From NCBI GenBank assembly GCA_054601695.1, contig BAAHQB010000462.1:1-64000 (forward strand): 64,000 bases of DNA, in the 5' to 3' direction. The first letter of the stretch is position 1. Each line of letters begins with the position of its first letter. Below the pieces are notes generated by a model, which saw only the letters and a list, made by a program, of their open reading frames with translations, searched no databases and was not told the origin of the DNA. Position numbers and translations under genes: made by a program. The DNA is from Amorphochlora amoebiformis. Lineage: Eukaryota > Cercozoa > Chlorarachniophyceae. Below, piece by piece: positions 1-61,522 of this stretch.

Positions 1-1072
<1,072 letters not shown>

Positions 1073-1204
1073 GGGTTAGGGCAGCATTAAGGGTAGAGAT
1101 TAGGGTTTGGGTTAGGGTTACCCTTAAGGGTAGAGATTAGGGTTAGGGTTAGGGTAAGCAATGCTAAGGGTAGAGATTAGGTTTAGGGTTAGGGTTAGGG
1201 TTAG
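1073..1204 (+). repeat. Interstitial telomere-like (TTAGGG)n array
   Basis: Degenerate ttaggg hexamers mixed with a longer unit containing 'aagggtagagattaggg'. It lies between two TA tracts just beyond the 3' end of the gene that ends at 1505, so it is interstitial and not a chromosome end within this window. Confidence 0.85.
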
Positions 1205-1320
1205 TATACATCTATATATATATGTGTATATGTGTTATATATATGTATATATGTATATGTATGTATGTATATGTGTGTATATATATTTATAGACATATTT
1301 ATACATACATATATATGTAC

Positions 1321-1352
<32 letters not shown>

Positions 1353-1441
1353 TATATTATATATATATATATATATATCTGTATATAAATAATATAATAT
1401 TGATGTGAATCATGCGTAGATAGTCTTCATTTATCTTACAA

Positions 1442-1476
<35 letters not shown>

Positions 1477-1504
1477 AGACACATTTTGCAGCTGGTTGAG
1501 ATGG

Positions 1505-12738
<11,234 letters not shown>

Positions 12739-13012
12739 TTTCGGAATCTTCGGGACACAGCATGAGCACATAACTAAAATGATATAATGAGATATCTTCT
12801 TCGACATATAACTATATTATATAACACAACTGAATAATAGATTATCGGATCATTATCTGGATATGTGAAAATATAGGAATTACACGATATCTCGATATCA
12901 CTTTGAGATATCTCGTGGATATCTGAAGACCGCTTTCGATCCTAAATCACCTAAATAGATTACCCGCGCAAAACTGTGTCAGGGGAAACCCATTGCCGCC
13001 AACTGAGAGAGT
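12739..13012. promoter_or_regulatory. Bidirectional promoter region
   Basis: Spacer between the likely start of the minus-strand gene (about 12738) and the ATG of the plus-strand CAF-1 gene at 13013. It is one of the few long unique stretches in the first 20 kb and contains several gatatc palindromes (12850-12930). A shared promoter is inferred from the head-to-head layout only. Confidence 0.5.
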
Positions 13013-18128
<5,116 letters not shown>

Positions 18129-18263
18129 GGCTATCATAATTTTCTAGCTTTCCAAGTCACAAATGGAATATATCTAAAGTGAATACACACGCATCATTTC
18201 AATAGTACATGTACATAAATGTACATATATAGTGTATATACATATATTATATATATATACTAG

Positions 18264-18308
<45 letters not shown>

Positions 18309-18361
18309 CTAGTATATGTGCATACATACATACATACATACATATACATACATATATATAC

Positions 18362-18402
<41 letters not shown>

Positions 18403-19042
18403 AGATATATATATATATATATACATCTAGATACATATATCTAGATATATCTAGTATATATCCTAGATATCTAGATATTTATGGTTATCTAGGTTATATA
18501 CGACTATACTAGTATATAGAAACTACATCACAGTATATATTATTATACATGTACTGCGTGTGTGTAAATATATCATAGTAATGTTATAAAAACTATATCT
18601 AGAAATACTTTATTATATAGAATATCTAGATGTAGTAGCCTGCGCTGCCGATTAGATTAATCGGATATTTCATCATAATATTTAGATATAATGTATTGCA
18701 GACTACTCGACAGTATCTCGACAGTATCTAGAACACTAGAGTATTCAACGGTTACTGAATTTATTAGCACACCAACGTTACGTGTTTATATACTTATTCT
18801 CTAGTACTTGATCATTAGTGACTAGATATATACTCAGTATATCATACGGATATATCTAAGATCTAGTCATGCTAGTCATGCCAGTATATAGTATTAATTT
18901 AGGGTTTGGCGCCTCATTTTGAGGTATGATGTATCCAAGAAGGATATCTTGATATATAAATATTTCAATATGTGTATATCAAAGATTGGATATCTGGATA
19001 TGGACTGAGATATCCCGGCAAGGTCCGAATGATTCCCTCCCA

Positions 19043-19094
<52 letters not shown>

Positions 19095-19105
19095 TATATA
19101 TATCT

Positions 19106-19154
<49 letters not shown>

Positions 19155-19278
19155 TACTACATACATGTATTCATGCATAATATATTTACTTGTACATCGG
19201 ATAGCACAGCTAATATCTAGAATCTAATTATTAAATAAATTAGGCTCTGCAGTTATAGCTACCCTTCGCGTGCACCGA
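18129..19278. other. Convergent intergenic region, CTAG-rich
   Basis: Lies between the stop codons of the plus-strand CAF-1 gene and the minus-strand IFT56 gene. From about 18240 to 18880 it is enriched in ctag/tctagata palindromic words, followed by gatatc-rich sequence (18900-19050) and TA repeats. I see no gene. Confidence 0.6.
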
Positions 19279-38491
<19,213 letters not shown>

Positions 38492-38933
38492 TTAGATATC
38501 TAGATATAAACGTTTTAATATGTAGACATTCCAGTGAATATTCCGAGATGTATCGATTCCTTGACACGCAGTTTGAGCGTCTACAGCAACCATTTTGGAA
38601 ACAAGAACACGGAAGTTTACACTCGTTTTCGTATATCGATATGTGCCCATATACATCTCAGCAAAGACATTTTTATCATAACGTATGTAATATGGGTCAC
38701 TGACACCAACAGAGGTGTGCCTATAAGGGCGAATAGACGTCCAGAGGGCGCGAATGGGTACCTTGGCATCAGCCATCAGAATCTTGTAATGTGTGACAAC
38801 AAGCAATGTCACATAGCCATTTCGAATATCAAATCACATACCTAACATATCAATTTTTTAGATATACAGATATCTATCTTCAGATGAACTAATATGACCG
38901 TGGAACACGTGTCTGAGCGAAGTTTTAGAGGGT
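38492..38933. promoter_or_regulatory. Bidirectional promoter region
   Basis: About 440 bases of unique, non-microsatellite sequence between the IFT56 start (38491, minus) and the candidate start of the next plus-strand gene (38934). The unbroken frames across it have no recognisable domain. Promoter role is inferred from the layout. Confidence 0.45.
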
Positions 38934-39724
38934 ATGATAGCTCCGTTGAGAAGGGTGGTGCTGACGTGCGATTCGCAATTCTCAACGAAGCCTTACCAAC
39001 GCACCATGCATTCTTCCATCGATATAGCAAAACGCACCATGCATTCTTCCATCGATATAGCAACAGAGTTTCTTAAGAACCTCGTCAACCTAAACACTGA
39101 CAAGCTTTCCGAAATACTCCGTGACACGGTCCCGTTTCTTCAACCCGTGGTCCCGTTTATAATCAGTCTACTCGACCGTTCCCCCTACCCCAATATCTCC
39201 ATTCTGGTTCTCGTGGCCACTTGCATTGGTTATCGCTACGTCGGAAAGAGTGACATCTACCATTGTTCTCTTGTGGGGCTTCTCACTGTCAAAAGACTAG
39301 CCAGTGTTGCGGAGAAGTCGGTGCGAACAATGACAGGGTTTTTGCATCGATTCACGTCGGCATGCTACAGTGGCCTGCGCAGCAGCAGTTGTTTTTTCAG
39401 TTCAATAGTATGTTGGTGTCATTCCACTTATGTCTGGCTGCGACATCATCGTGATATCGCCGACGGTAAGGAAGAGATCGAGTTCAGTGGAGATTGGGGG
39501 AAGGAGCACAAGCATGAAGAAGGATGGGAGGACGGCAGGCCGAGGATCAAGATAGCGCGATCGGACGAGAATGGCCACAGACTCAACCCCCCGGTCCGGC
39601 TTCACCCTGAGGATTTCCGACGACTCAAGCTGTTGATGGAGAATCACATGCGCCGGGTCGAGAATATTTGTGAGAAAGCTCTGGCAGTCAGGGGGTATGT
39701 AATTGTTGTATAGATATATTTGTA

Positions 39725-39772
<48 letters not shown>

Positions 39773-40116
39773 CATATGTATGTATGAATATGCAATATGT
39801 TCATATTATAAAACATATTTATGTATGTATGAGTGTGCAATATGTTCATATTCTAAGATGTATTTTTATATATGAATATATATATATATATATTTATATA
39901 TATGTGTGTGTGTGTTTGTGTGTGTATATATGTGTACTTTATTTATAATCATATCTATATATCCGTAGCCCGAAAAGTTCCTGCGACGAGAAAATGAACA
40001 CAGCACTCTGGAAGGATCCGGAAGTTGACAAGAGCTATAGTATGGGCGAATCAATGTCTCCGGAGGGCGATCCTCTCAACGGGTGTGGGGACCTATATTT
40101 AGCGCATCATGACTAA
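38934..40116 (+). CDS. Hypothetical two-exon protein with a putative membrane segment
   Basis: Exons 38934-39694 and 39969-40116 joined by gtatgt/ccgtag in consistent phase give 302 aa. I do not recognise the family. The middle holds hydrophobic stretches (FLQPVVPFIISLLD, ISILVLVATCIGYRYVG, and around CYSGLRSSSCFFSS), followed by a charged, Glu/Lys/Arg-rich half (DGKEEIEFSGDWGKEHKHE) and a Ser/Asp-rich end. This suits a membrane-anchored protein with a cytosolic tail, or a hydrophobic helical domain. Near the N-terminus a 33-base direct repeat (39000-39062) gives a tandem RTMHSSIDIA, and each copy contains an ATG. The true start could therefore be 38934, about 39007 or about 39040. Divergent from IFT56. 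Confidence 0.7.
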
Positions 40117-40399
40117 GAGATGATTTGTAAACCCAACTTGCACATTTCAGCTGAGATAAGTTTGATATTTTCAAAACTCAATTCTGCGATCTGTGATTTT
40201 TTAATTTTAAATTTCCAAATTTTGTTATAAAAATTATACAGTACAATAATTTCAATAATTGGAACTCAGAATGCATTTTGAAGAATGCAATTTGGTCATT
40301 TTTTTGATAATTTTTTTTCACTCAAGTTCAGAATGCATTCTGAGCCTCCTACGATCTGAACATCCGCCGTATCTACCTGTTACGTCATACTATGATATA

Positions 40400-40440
<41 letters not shown>

Positions 40441-40468
40441 AATATTATATATATTTTTATATATATGC

Positions 40469-40523
<55 letters not shown>

Positions 40524-40577
40524 TCATAGCACTGAGATCATGATATATCCAATATATTTATAACTAATGGTAGGCTA

Positions 40578-40615
<38 letters not shown>

Positions 40616-40821
40616 ATATATATATATGTAAACATATACTGGCATGTGACATACATCTATGATCATTATAGTACATATGTACATGATACAGATACTGTAT
40701 CTAGTATTTAGAGCATTTATATACATCATGATATACTATGATATACATAATATATCTTAGTATACACATATTCACATATACTGCGATATATTTATATACT
40801 AAAGTATATGTGATATATATA

Positions 40822-40877
<56 letters not shown>

Positions 40878-40918
40878 ATATATTTGTGTGTATATATGTA
40901 TAAATATGGTAGTTTTTT

Positions 40919-40957
<39 letters not shown>

Positions 40958-40993
40958 TTTTATATATATATATATATATAACATATATATATA

Positions 40994-41065
<72 letters not shown>

Positions 41066-41203
41066 ATATATATATATTTATATATATATATATATATTTA
41101 TGTATATATATATATATATAATATGTGATATTAATTCTATGGTATATGCATATTTGTGCCTATGTCATGTTGTGTATATGTATATTTGCATATGTATATA
41201 TAA

Positions 41204-41241
<38 letters not shown>

Positions 41242-41275
41242 GTATATTTGCATATGTATATATAAGTATATATAT
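40117..41275. other. 3' flank and TA-rich spacer
   Basis: About 280 bases of AT-rich 3' flank, including a partial direct repeat of 'cagaatgcatt' at about 40267 and 40329, then TA microsatellite up to the LTR element. No gene seen. Confidence 0.6.
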
Positions 41276-41534
41276 TGTTAGCGCAGTGGTATAGTAGATG
41301 GTAGTCCAAAGTTCGATTCAAGTCCGTTTGGATTATGGCAAATGATAATGACTAAATTCTCAAGAAAATTCTCGCTTAGAAGGCCTTCCCTACCTAAGGT
41401 CTTCCATTGGAAGGTCTTCCCCTCGGATGACTATTGCTAATTCGCATGCGTAGATTACGAAATATGACGGTAGTCTAGCGATCCGACGCGTAGTTAACTA
41501 GCTATAGGTTCCGTGCTAGCTCTATGCTGTAACA
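41276..41534 (-). repeat. 3' LTR of the gag-only element
   Basis: 259 bp, tgtta...taaca. Read on the plus strand its first 50 bases hold ttagcgcagtgg and gttcgattcaag, resembling Pol III A and B boxes. On the element's own strand this module is the end of the LTR. Confidence 0.92.
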
Positions 41535-41621
41535 CTCCCCCTCAACGCGTAGCTCCTGCAAGTCGTTGTCTTGGCTGCGCTTTTGAGTAAGTAGTCTCAT
41601 GCTCTTCCGCTGTATCGCCGC

Positions 41622-42629
41622 TCACCAATTGTAGTCGTCGTCGCTGTCGACTAGGCCGGCTGCATTGGAATCTTCATGCTCCCCCTTTTTGGTAGCCCCG
41701 GGCTTACCATGAAGTTCCCAGCAGGTCCTCTTGGTGTGCCCTTTCTTGCCGCAATGATGGCACTGCCTCACCTTGTCACGAAGCGAAGCTGTCATATCGC
41801 TCCATGTGTAATCACTCTTATGATCTTCTTTGCGTCGAAGATAGGCAGCGATCCTGCTTACGGTCTCCTGGAAGCTGATATCTTCCTTGTTCTCAAGCAC
41901 CGCCATGATGGAGTCGTACTCTTGGACGTCTAGCCCGGCTAGTAGGGAGCTCACCTTACGTTTCTCAAGGAACTTGTCTCCATGTGCCTGTAGCTTGCGG
42001 ATCAAGAGCTCGATCTCGCTGGCGTACTTGAGGAAATCATTGTTGCAATCTTTAATCTGAAGATTTGCGAGCTTGCGGGACAAGTGGAGGTACTGATGCA
42101 TTGTCGGTCCTTCGAACTTATCTCTAATCTTGGCCCAGAGGTAGGCTGGATCGTCCTTTCCATGTTGTAGGTAGCTGTACTTGTTTCCGAGGGTAAGTGC
42201 CAGTACTGCATGGGCTTGATCTCTCGCCTTCGCCTCGCTGGGGTCGAGTGACGAGTAGTAAGCTTTCCAGATATACTCTGGCGTAGATAGCACTTTACTC
42301 ATGGAGTAGCCTTCGCAAGTCTCTGAGGAGAAGATGTTGAGATGCTCAAAGGTTTGGTAGGATGCAGCATCGATTTGGTGCTTCTTCTCCTGGGCCTTGG
42401 ACTTCTTCTTGCTCTTCTTCCGGGACTTCATCACGGGCTTGAATGGTGTCTCTGGTTCGGAGTCTGGCTCGAGTGAAGGCATCTTAGGGGCGACGGGGAC
42501 TTCGAAAGCCTGAGCGAACCCGACAGCACGGAACATGTTCTTCACTCGTAGGCGGTAGTCCTCATAGTCACTCTTGCTAAGATTGATCTTCGTGGAGAGG
42601 GCCAGTAGGTCCTTAATGCTGAGGCTCAT
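41622..42629 (-). CDS. gag: Retrotransposon Gag polyprotein (copia type) with CCHC zinc knuckle
   Basis: 335 aa in one uninterrupted frame. The N-terminal half has a basic Lys-rich stretch (KSRKKSKKKSK, about residues 69-79). The middle resembles the copia Gag/UBN2 region (AYLWAKIRDKFEG, LSRKLANLQIKD, KVSSLLAGLDVQEYDSIM). Near residue 290 is a classical nucleic-acid-binding knuckle CHHCGKKGHTKRTC (C-x2-C-x4-H-x4-C) followed by WELHGKPG, typical of Ty1/copia Gag. The product should assemble virus-like particles and bind element RNA in the cytoplasm. The ATG lies within the candidate primer binding site, 4 bases from the LTR, leaving no leader beyond the LTR. The open frame suggests recent or continuing function. 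Confidence 0.93.
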   Translation of the reverse strand: MSLSIKDLLALSTKINLSKSDYEDYRLRVKNMFRAVGFAQAFEVPVAPKMPSLEPDSEPETPFKPVMKSRKKSKKKSKAQEKKHQIDAASYQTFEHLNIFSSETCEGYSMSKVLSTPEYIWKAYYSSLDPSEAKARDQAHAVLALTLGNKYSYLQHGKDDPAYLWAKIRDKFEGPTMHQYLHLSRKLANLQIKDCNNDFLKYASEIELLIRKLQAHGDKFLEKRKVSSLLAGLDVQEYDSIMAVLENKEDISFQETVSRIAAYLRRKEDHKSDYTWSDMTASLRDKVRQCHHCGKKGHTKRTCWELHGKPGATKKGEHEDSNAAGLVDSDDDYNW

Positions 42630-42633
42630 AACC
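42619..42633 (-). promoter_or_regulatory. Candidate primer binding site overlapping the gag start
   Basis: Minus-strand GGTTATGAGCCTC directly after the LTR end resembles the initiator-tRNA-type primer sites of copia elements (GGTTATCAGAGC type) and contains the gag ATG. Confidence 0.5.
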
Positions 42634-42887
42634 TGTTAGCGCAGTGGTATAGTAGATGGTAGTCCAAAGTTCGATTCAAGTCCGTTTGGATTATGGCAAA
42701 TGATAATGACTAAATTCTCAAGAAAATTCTCGCTTAGAAGGCCTTCCCTACCTAAGGTCTTCCATTGGAAGGTCTTCCCCTCGGATGACTATTGCTAATT
42801 CGCATGCGTAGATTACGAATATGACGGTAGTCTAGCGATCCGACGCGTAGTTAACTAGCTATAGGTTCCGTGCTAGCTCTATGCTGT

Positions 42888-42891
<4 letters not shown>
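42634..42891 (-). repeat. 5' LTR of the gag-only element
   Basis: 258 bp, identical to the 3' LTR apart from one missing A. It carries the same tRNA-like module and is followed (minus strand) after 4 bases by the gag start codon. Confidence 0.92.
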
Positions 42892-42949
<58 letters not shown>

Positions 42950-42965
42950 ATATATATATTATATA

Positions 42966-43006
<41 letters not shown>

Positions 43007-43060
43007 GTGTGTGTGTGTACGTACATGTATGTGTGTATACAAATAAGTTATCCATGATTC
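42892..43060. repeat. TA and TG microsatellite spacer
   Basis: (TA)n then tgtgtgtg between the LTR element and the 3' end of the TTC33-like gene. Nothing else is seen. Confidence 0.8.
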
Positions 43061-43179
43061 TGAAGTAAGCATAACTGACACTATGTTCATTTGATTTGGA
43101 GCAAGCTTGACCAAATAGCTCATAACTACTAACCCACAGCACTATTCGCTTAGCTACAACTTTCAAATCTCTTAGGAGT

Positions 43180-44158
43180 TCAATCCTTTCTGTCATAACC
43201 ATTCGACCCTCCCTCACCCTTTCCCTCCACTCCCTGCCAACCCTCTCCCTCAGCGTTCATGGTCATCCGTGCGATGGTATTCCTAGCCCTCCACACTTCC
43301 ACATCCCCCGAGGCCGCATAATTACCGGTCCCACCTTGTTTTGTGGTTTTCTCTTCTCCCTGCGATTCGCATTGTTTGAGCTTTTGTGCAATGGTTTTCG
43401 CTTCTTGGAGCTCAAGAGATATCTCAGGCACGAGGGTGGAGTATTTCTTAGTTTTTTTGGAGAGGACGTGAGCGGCTGAGAGTGAGTGTTGTTAGATTTA
43501 TGAGGTAGATTTGGAGGAAAACACAAATGTATGCACTGAGATACCTTGGAACGATTGGACAGCCATGTCCAGCTCCCCGTGGTTAAGCTGTGCTCGCGCA
43601 AGGGTCAACAGTCCATGGGGATTGCTCATGTCACTCTAATTTACCAGGTATAACATCATTAAGGGTTTGGGTTGAAATTGCATTTAGCGTAGGGTTGGGT
43701 TAGGTTGAGGGCTAGGAGCACATAGAAAGTAATCTAAGATGGTGTTTCTGATACAAAAGCGTCCCAATTACCTTCACGGCATTCTCTGCCGCCACAATCG
43801 CATCAAACGTCCGATTCATCTCCAGCAGCACCTGTGCGCACTGCTCGTACAATACCGCGCGCCGACGCCCTTCTCCTTCACCCTCGACTTTCTTCTGCTC
43901 TTCCTCTCGTAGTGGCAACGACGCTCCACAAAGTTGAAGCGCGCGGTTCCAACGATTCAGTGCGTGCTCAAACTTCCCTTCCTCGGCGAATGACACACCC
44001 TCTTCATCCAGCTTGTCGATCATGCGGAGACGTGCAGGCTCCATGCGAGATCTCTTGGATCTCCCTCGATCTTCGTCGCTTTTCGATGATTGGAACGCAG
44101 TCATGGCGGTAGAAGAAGGCCTAAGCCTTTTAACGGAGCGCTTGATTGTGAAATTCAT
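43180..44158 (-). CDS. TTC33: TTC33-like tetratricopeptide repeat protein
   Basis: Exons in transcript order: 43772-44158, 43545-43635, 43180-43475, in consistent phase; 774 nt, 257 aa, near the roughly 260 aa of animal TTC33. The first exon has a basic N-terminus (RGRSKRSRMEPARL) and TPR 1 (DEEGVSFAEEGKFEHALNRW, then LQLCGAS), a Glu-rich loop, and TPR 2 (LYEQCAQVLLEMNRTFDAIVAAENAVK). The second gives TPR 3 (LLTLARAQLNHGELDMAVQSFQ). The third gives the helical PEISLELQEAKTIAQKLKQ segment matching the post-TPR region of TTC33, then a low-complexity Gly/Glu tail. TTC33 is a small TPR adaptor of poorly defined function. The start could also be 44106. The introns (136 and 69 bp) are short and free of microsatellites, unlike the rest of the window. 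Confidence 0.87.
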
Positions 44159-44375
44159 TGGCGGGAGGGTTGTTTCGTCTGGGAAGAATATATGCATCCG
44201 AAAGGTCAGACTAGTTTTTCAACAAATAGGCTATACAAAAAAAAAAAAATTATTCCTTGAAATGACATGGAAGAACCTTGCTAATCCAAAATAGGCTCTC
44301 TCCAGACGCCTTGGAAATGGGAGCCGGTCGAAAGGCGAAATTTTCTTTTGGCCGGACCCCAAATTTGGATTCCGG
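44159..44375. promoter_or_regulatory. Bidirectional promoter region
   Basis: 217 bases of unique sequence with a 13-base A run near 44238, between the TTC33-like start (minus) and the coiled-coil gene start (plus). Promoter role inferred from the head-to-head layout. Confidence 0.5.
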
Positions 44376-45360
44376 ATGGAAGTAGCCGACATTTTTTCCA
44401 CGGTACTCAAAACTGTGGGTGCTGCCTCAACGGCTCTCGAACTGAACCTTCAACCCACAATAATGGCGTCTATCTCGAGCAAACCTGGAATTTCACCTTC
44501 TGTCGATTCACCGAAGACTAAAGCCATCGGAGTTCGGGGCACTCCTGTCACGAAAAAGTACGAGGACAAGCCTATTCGCGTGCATCATACACCATTTCGA
44601 GTTCGCGTTCAGAGGGCCATCGCTGACGACTACAGGGGTATAAAACCCCTTCCTCACTGGAAGCACAGTTTATCTTACTTTAGGATCTGTATACTTAGCG
44701 AAGGTAGAGGAATCCTCGCCCAACCGGGAAGAGCACAGGGATGAGGAGAACATCAGTCCGCTGAAAGATGTGACAATACATGTAGGGAATCTAGACGACC
44801 GAAATTTACAGATGAAGGTAATAGTATGGCCGCAAATTGGACTCCCGCAGATAGATATTAATACCATATTTCACAGGTAGACAGCGCTAAGCTGGCCTTG
44901 GAGGCCCAGCGACGCATGACCGGAAAGGTTCCCCGTCGCGTATTCCTCCGCAGCGAATCCAAAAAGCAGATGAAAATCGAGGAAATTCAAGAGGTCTTCC
45001 AAGAGGAAATCCCGGAAGAAAACTCTGAGATCCTGAGACTTCGGAGGAGGATTCAGGATCTCGAGAAGCAGCTAGGTGAGAAAGACGCGCTGATCGTCAA
45101 GTTCCAAAAGTCTCATGACGTTGAGCTAGCGGAGAAGGAGGGTATGATTGCACAAGTGGAGGCGGATTTTAAACAACAGCTCGTGCAGATTCGTAAGACT
45201 CACGAAACTCGGATGGGGACGATTCGCGCACAGGTTGAGGCCTACAACGCAGAGCTGGACATAAAGGAGGAAGAGTTACGACGAGCCGGTTGGATCACTC
45301 AACCTTATCCTAACACTAACCATAGGTCCTAGCTTTGGGATTAAACAGTACATGCAACTC

Positions 45361-45404
<44 letters not shown>

Positions 45405-45762
45405 ATATCAATATATATCTATATATCGAAATGTAATATATATATATATATATATGTATAATTTATATACATATAAATGTAACATCAGGTATCGAACACA
45501 AGCGCATGCAAGAGAAAATCAGCTCACTGGAGCATCAGCTGAGCTCGACGAATGAGCAAAAAGGTGTTGATTTATCACTAGATGTTCATTCCTCAGAGCT
45601 CTGAATATATTTCCATTAGAGTTGGGCCGTCGCAGCTCGACGAAAGGGCCAGAGCTACCAGATATACAGCACCAGTACAAGGATACGGAATCCACGAAGG
45701 CGAAAATGCTACCAGTCAAGGTTTCTCCTCACGATTATCCAGCGCGCAGGATGCAAGCTTAA
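44376..45762 (+). CDS. Five-exon coiled-coil protein of unknown function
   Basis: Exons 44376-44637, 44684-44817, 44877-45288, 45489-45563, 45620-45762; 1026 nt, 341 aa, all phases consistent, stop TAA at 45760-45762. The N-terminal 90 residues are basic and Ser/Pro/Thr-rich (VRGTPVTKKYEDKPIRVHH, PFRVRVQRAIADDYRG). The middle is acidic (EESSPNREEHRDEEN). Exons 3-4 form long heptad-like helices (EILRLRRRIQDLEKQLGEKD, ELAEKEGMIAQVEADFKQQL, IEHKRMQEKISSLEHQL), a clear coiled coil. The last exon is polar (KDTESTKAKMLPVKV). I do not recognise the family. A cytoskeletal, centrosomal or kinetochore role is possible but nothing specific shows it. ATG 44464 (MASISSKPG) is an alternative start. Head-to-head with the TTC33-like gene. 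Confidence 0.8.
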
Positions 45763-45979
45763 GCGCGAAGGAATATATATGTATATATATATATATATAT
45801 TTATTTATTTATTTATTTGTACACATCTGTGTGAATGATCAGATACAAAGAAAGTTTACGTGTGAAAAAATCTGAGAAAAACTTTATAGATACAAATACA
45901 TACATGTGCAAAAAATATATAATATGTCAGGATGAGGATAAGGATATCGGTTGCACAGCGTGCTCTATAATGTAACTCA
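45763..45979. other. Short convergent intergenic spacer
   Basis: TA and (TTTA)n sequence separating the convergent stop codons of the coiled-coil gene (plus) and the next minus-strand gene. Confidence 0.6.
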
Positions 45980-60545
<14,566 letters not shown>

Positions 60546-60563
60546 CTGTATTATATATACATA

Positions 60564-60642
<79 letters not shown>

Positions 60643-60662
60643 GTTTATATACATATATACAT

Positions 60663-60693
<31 letters not shown>

Positions 60694-60754
60694 TATACAT
60701 GTACATATATTATATATATAAATATATACATATAAACCTTTTCCTTTATATATA

Positions 60755-61034
60755 TATCTCTCTCCCTCACGCTTTCGTTCTTGTTTTCTCTCTCCTCTCT
60801 CTAACTCTCTTACCATTGCTCTCTCACTCTCTCACTCTCACCCTCTCCCTCTCGCTCTCTCTCCCTCGCTTGTCCTCTCCCTCGTCTGGGAAATCTCAGA
60901 GAAGGATCTGGCTCTTATTATTGCTTCTGTTCTCTCTCTCTCTCTCTCGCTCTCTCTCTCGCTCTCGCTCTCTCTCTCTCTCTCGCTCTCGCTCTCTCTC
61001 TCTCTCTCGCCCTCGCTCTCTCTCTCTCTCTCGC

Positions 61035-61065
<31 letters not shown>

Positions 61066-61214
61066 TCTCTTTCTCCCCGTCTATCTTTCTCCCCCTTGTT
61101 CTTTCTATCTTCTTAGACTCACTCGCATTCGCATTTTCGCATTTTCGCATTCTCGCTCTTGCTATTGCTCTTGCTCTCTCTCTCTCTCTCTGTCTTTCTC
61201 GCTTAATATCTCTT

Positions 61215-61264
<50 letters not shown>

Positions 61265-61268
61265 AATA

Positions 61269-61328
<60 letters not shown>

Positions 61329-61332
61329 AATA

Positions 61333-61378
<46 letters not shown>

Positions 61379-61382
61379 AATA

Positions 61383-61422
<40 letters not shown>

Positions 61423-61458
61423 TCTCGCTTAATATCTCTTTCTCTCTCTCTCTCTCTC

Positions 61459-61522
<64 letters not shown>

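Larger units (their letters stand above)
41276..42891 (-). mobile_element. Gag-only Ty1/copia-type LTR retrotransposon
   Basis: 1616 bp with LTRs of 259 and 258 bp that differ by one base (an indel in an A-run near 41460), so the insertion is young. LTR ends are tgtta...taaca. On the minus strand a GAGGGGGAG polypurine tract (41535-41543) directly precedes the 3' LTR, and GGTTATGAGCC follows the 5' LTR as a candidate primer binding site. The only ORF is gag. No protease, integrase, reverse transcriptase or RNase H is present, so it must rely on enzymes supplied in trans. It is inserted in TA sequence; atat flanks both sides, but the target duplication cannot be told from the repeat. Confidence 0.93.

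Noticed and set aside
41676-41933. Plus-strand 85-codon frame inside the retroelement
   Set aside because: Antisense of gag; the minus strand carries the zinc knuckle and full-length ORF.
42634-42700. A genuine tRNA gene in the LTR
   Set aside because: A and B boxes are too close and no acceptor stem or cloverleaf can be formed; treated as a tRNA-like module.
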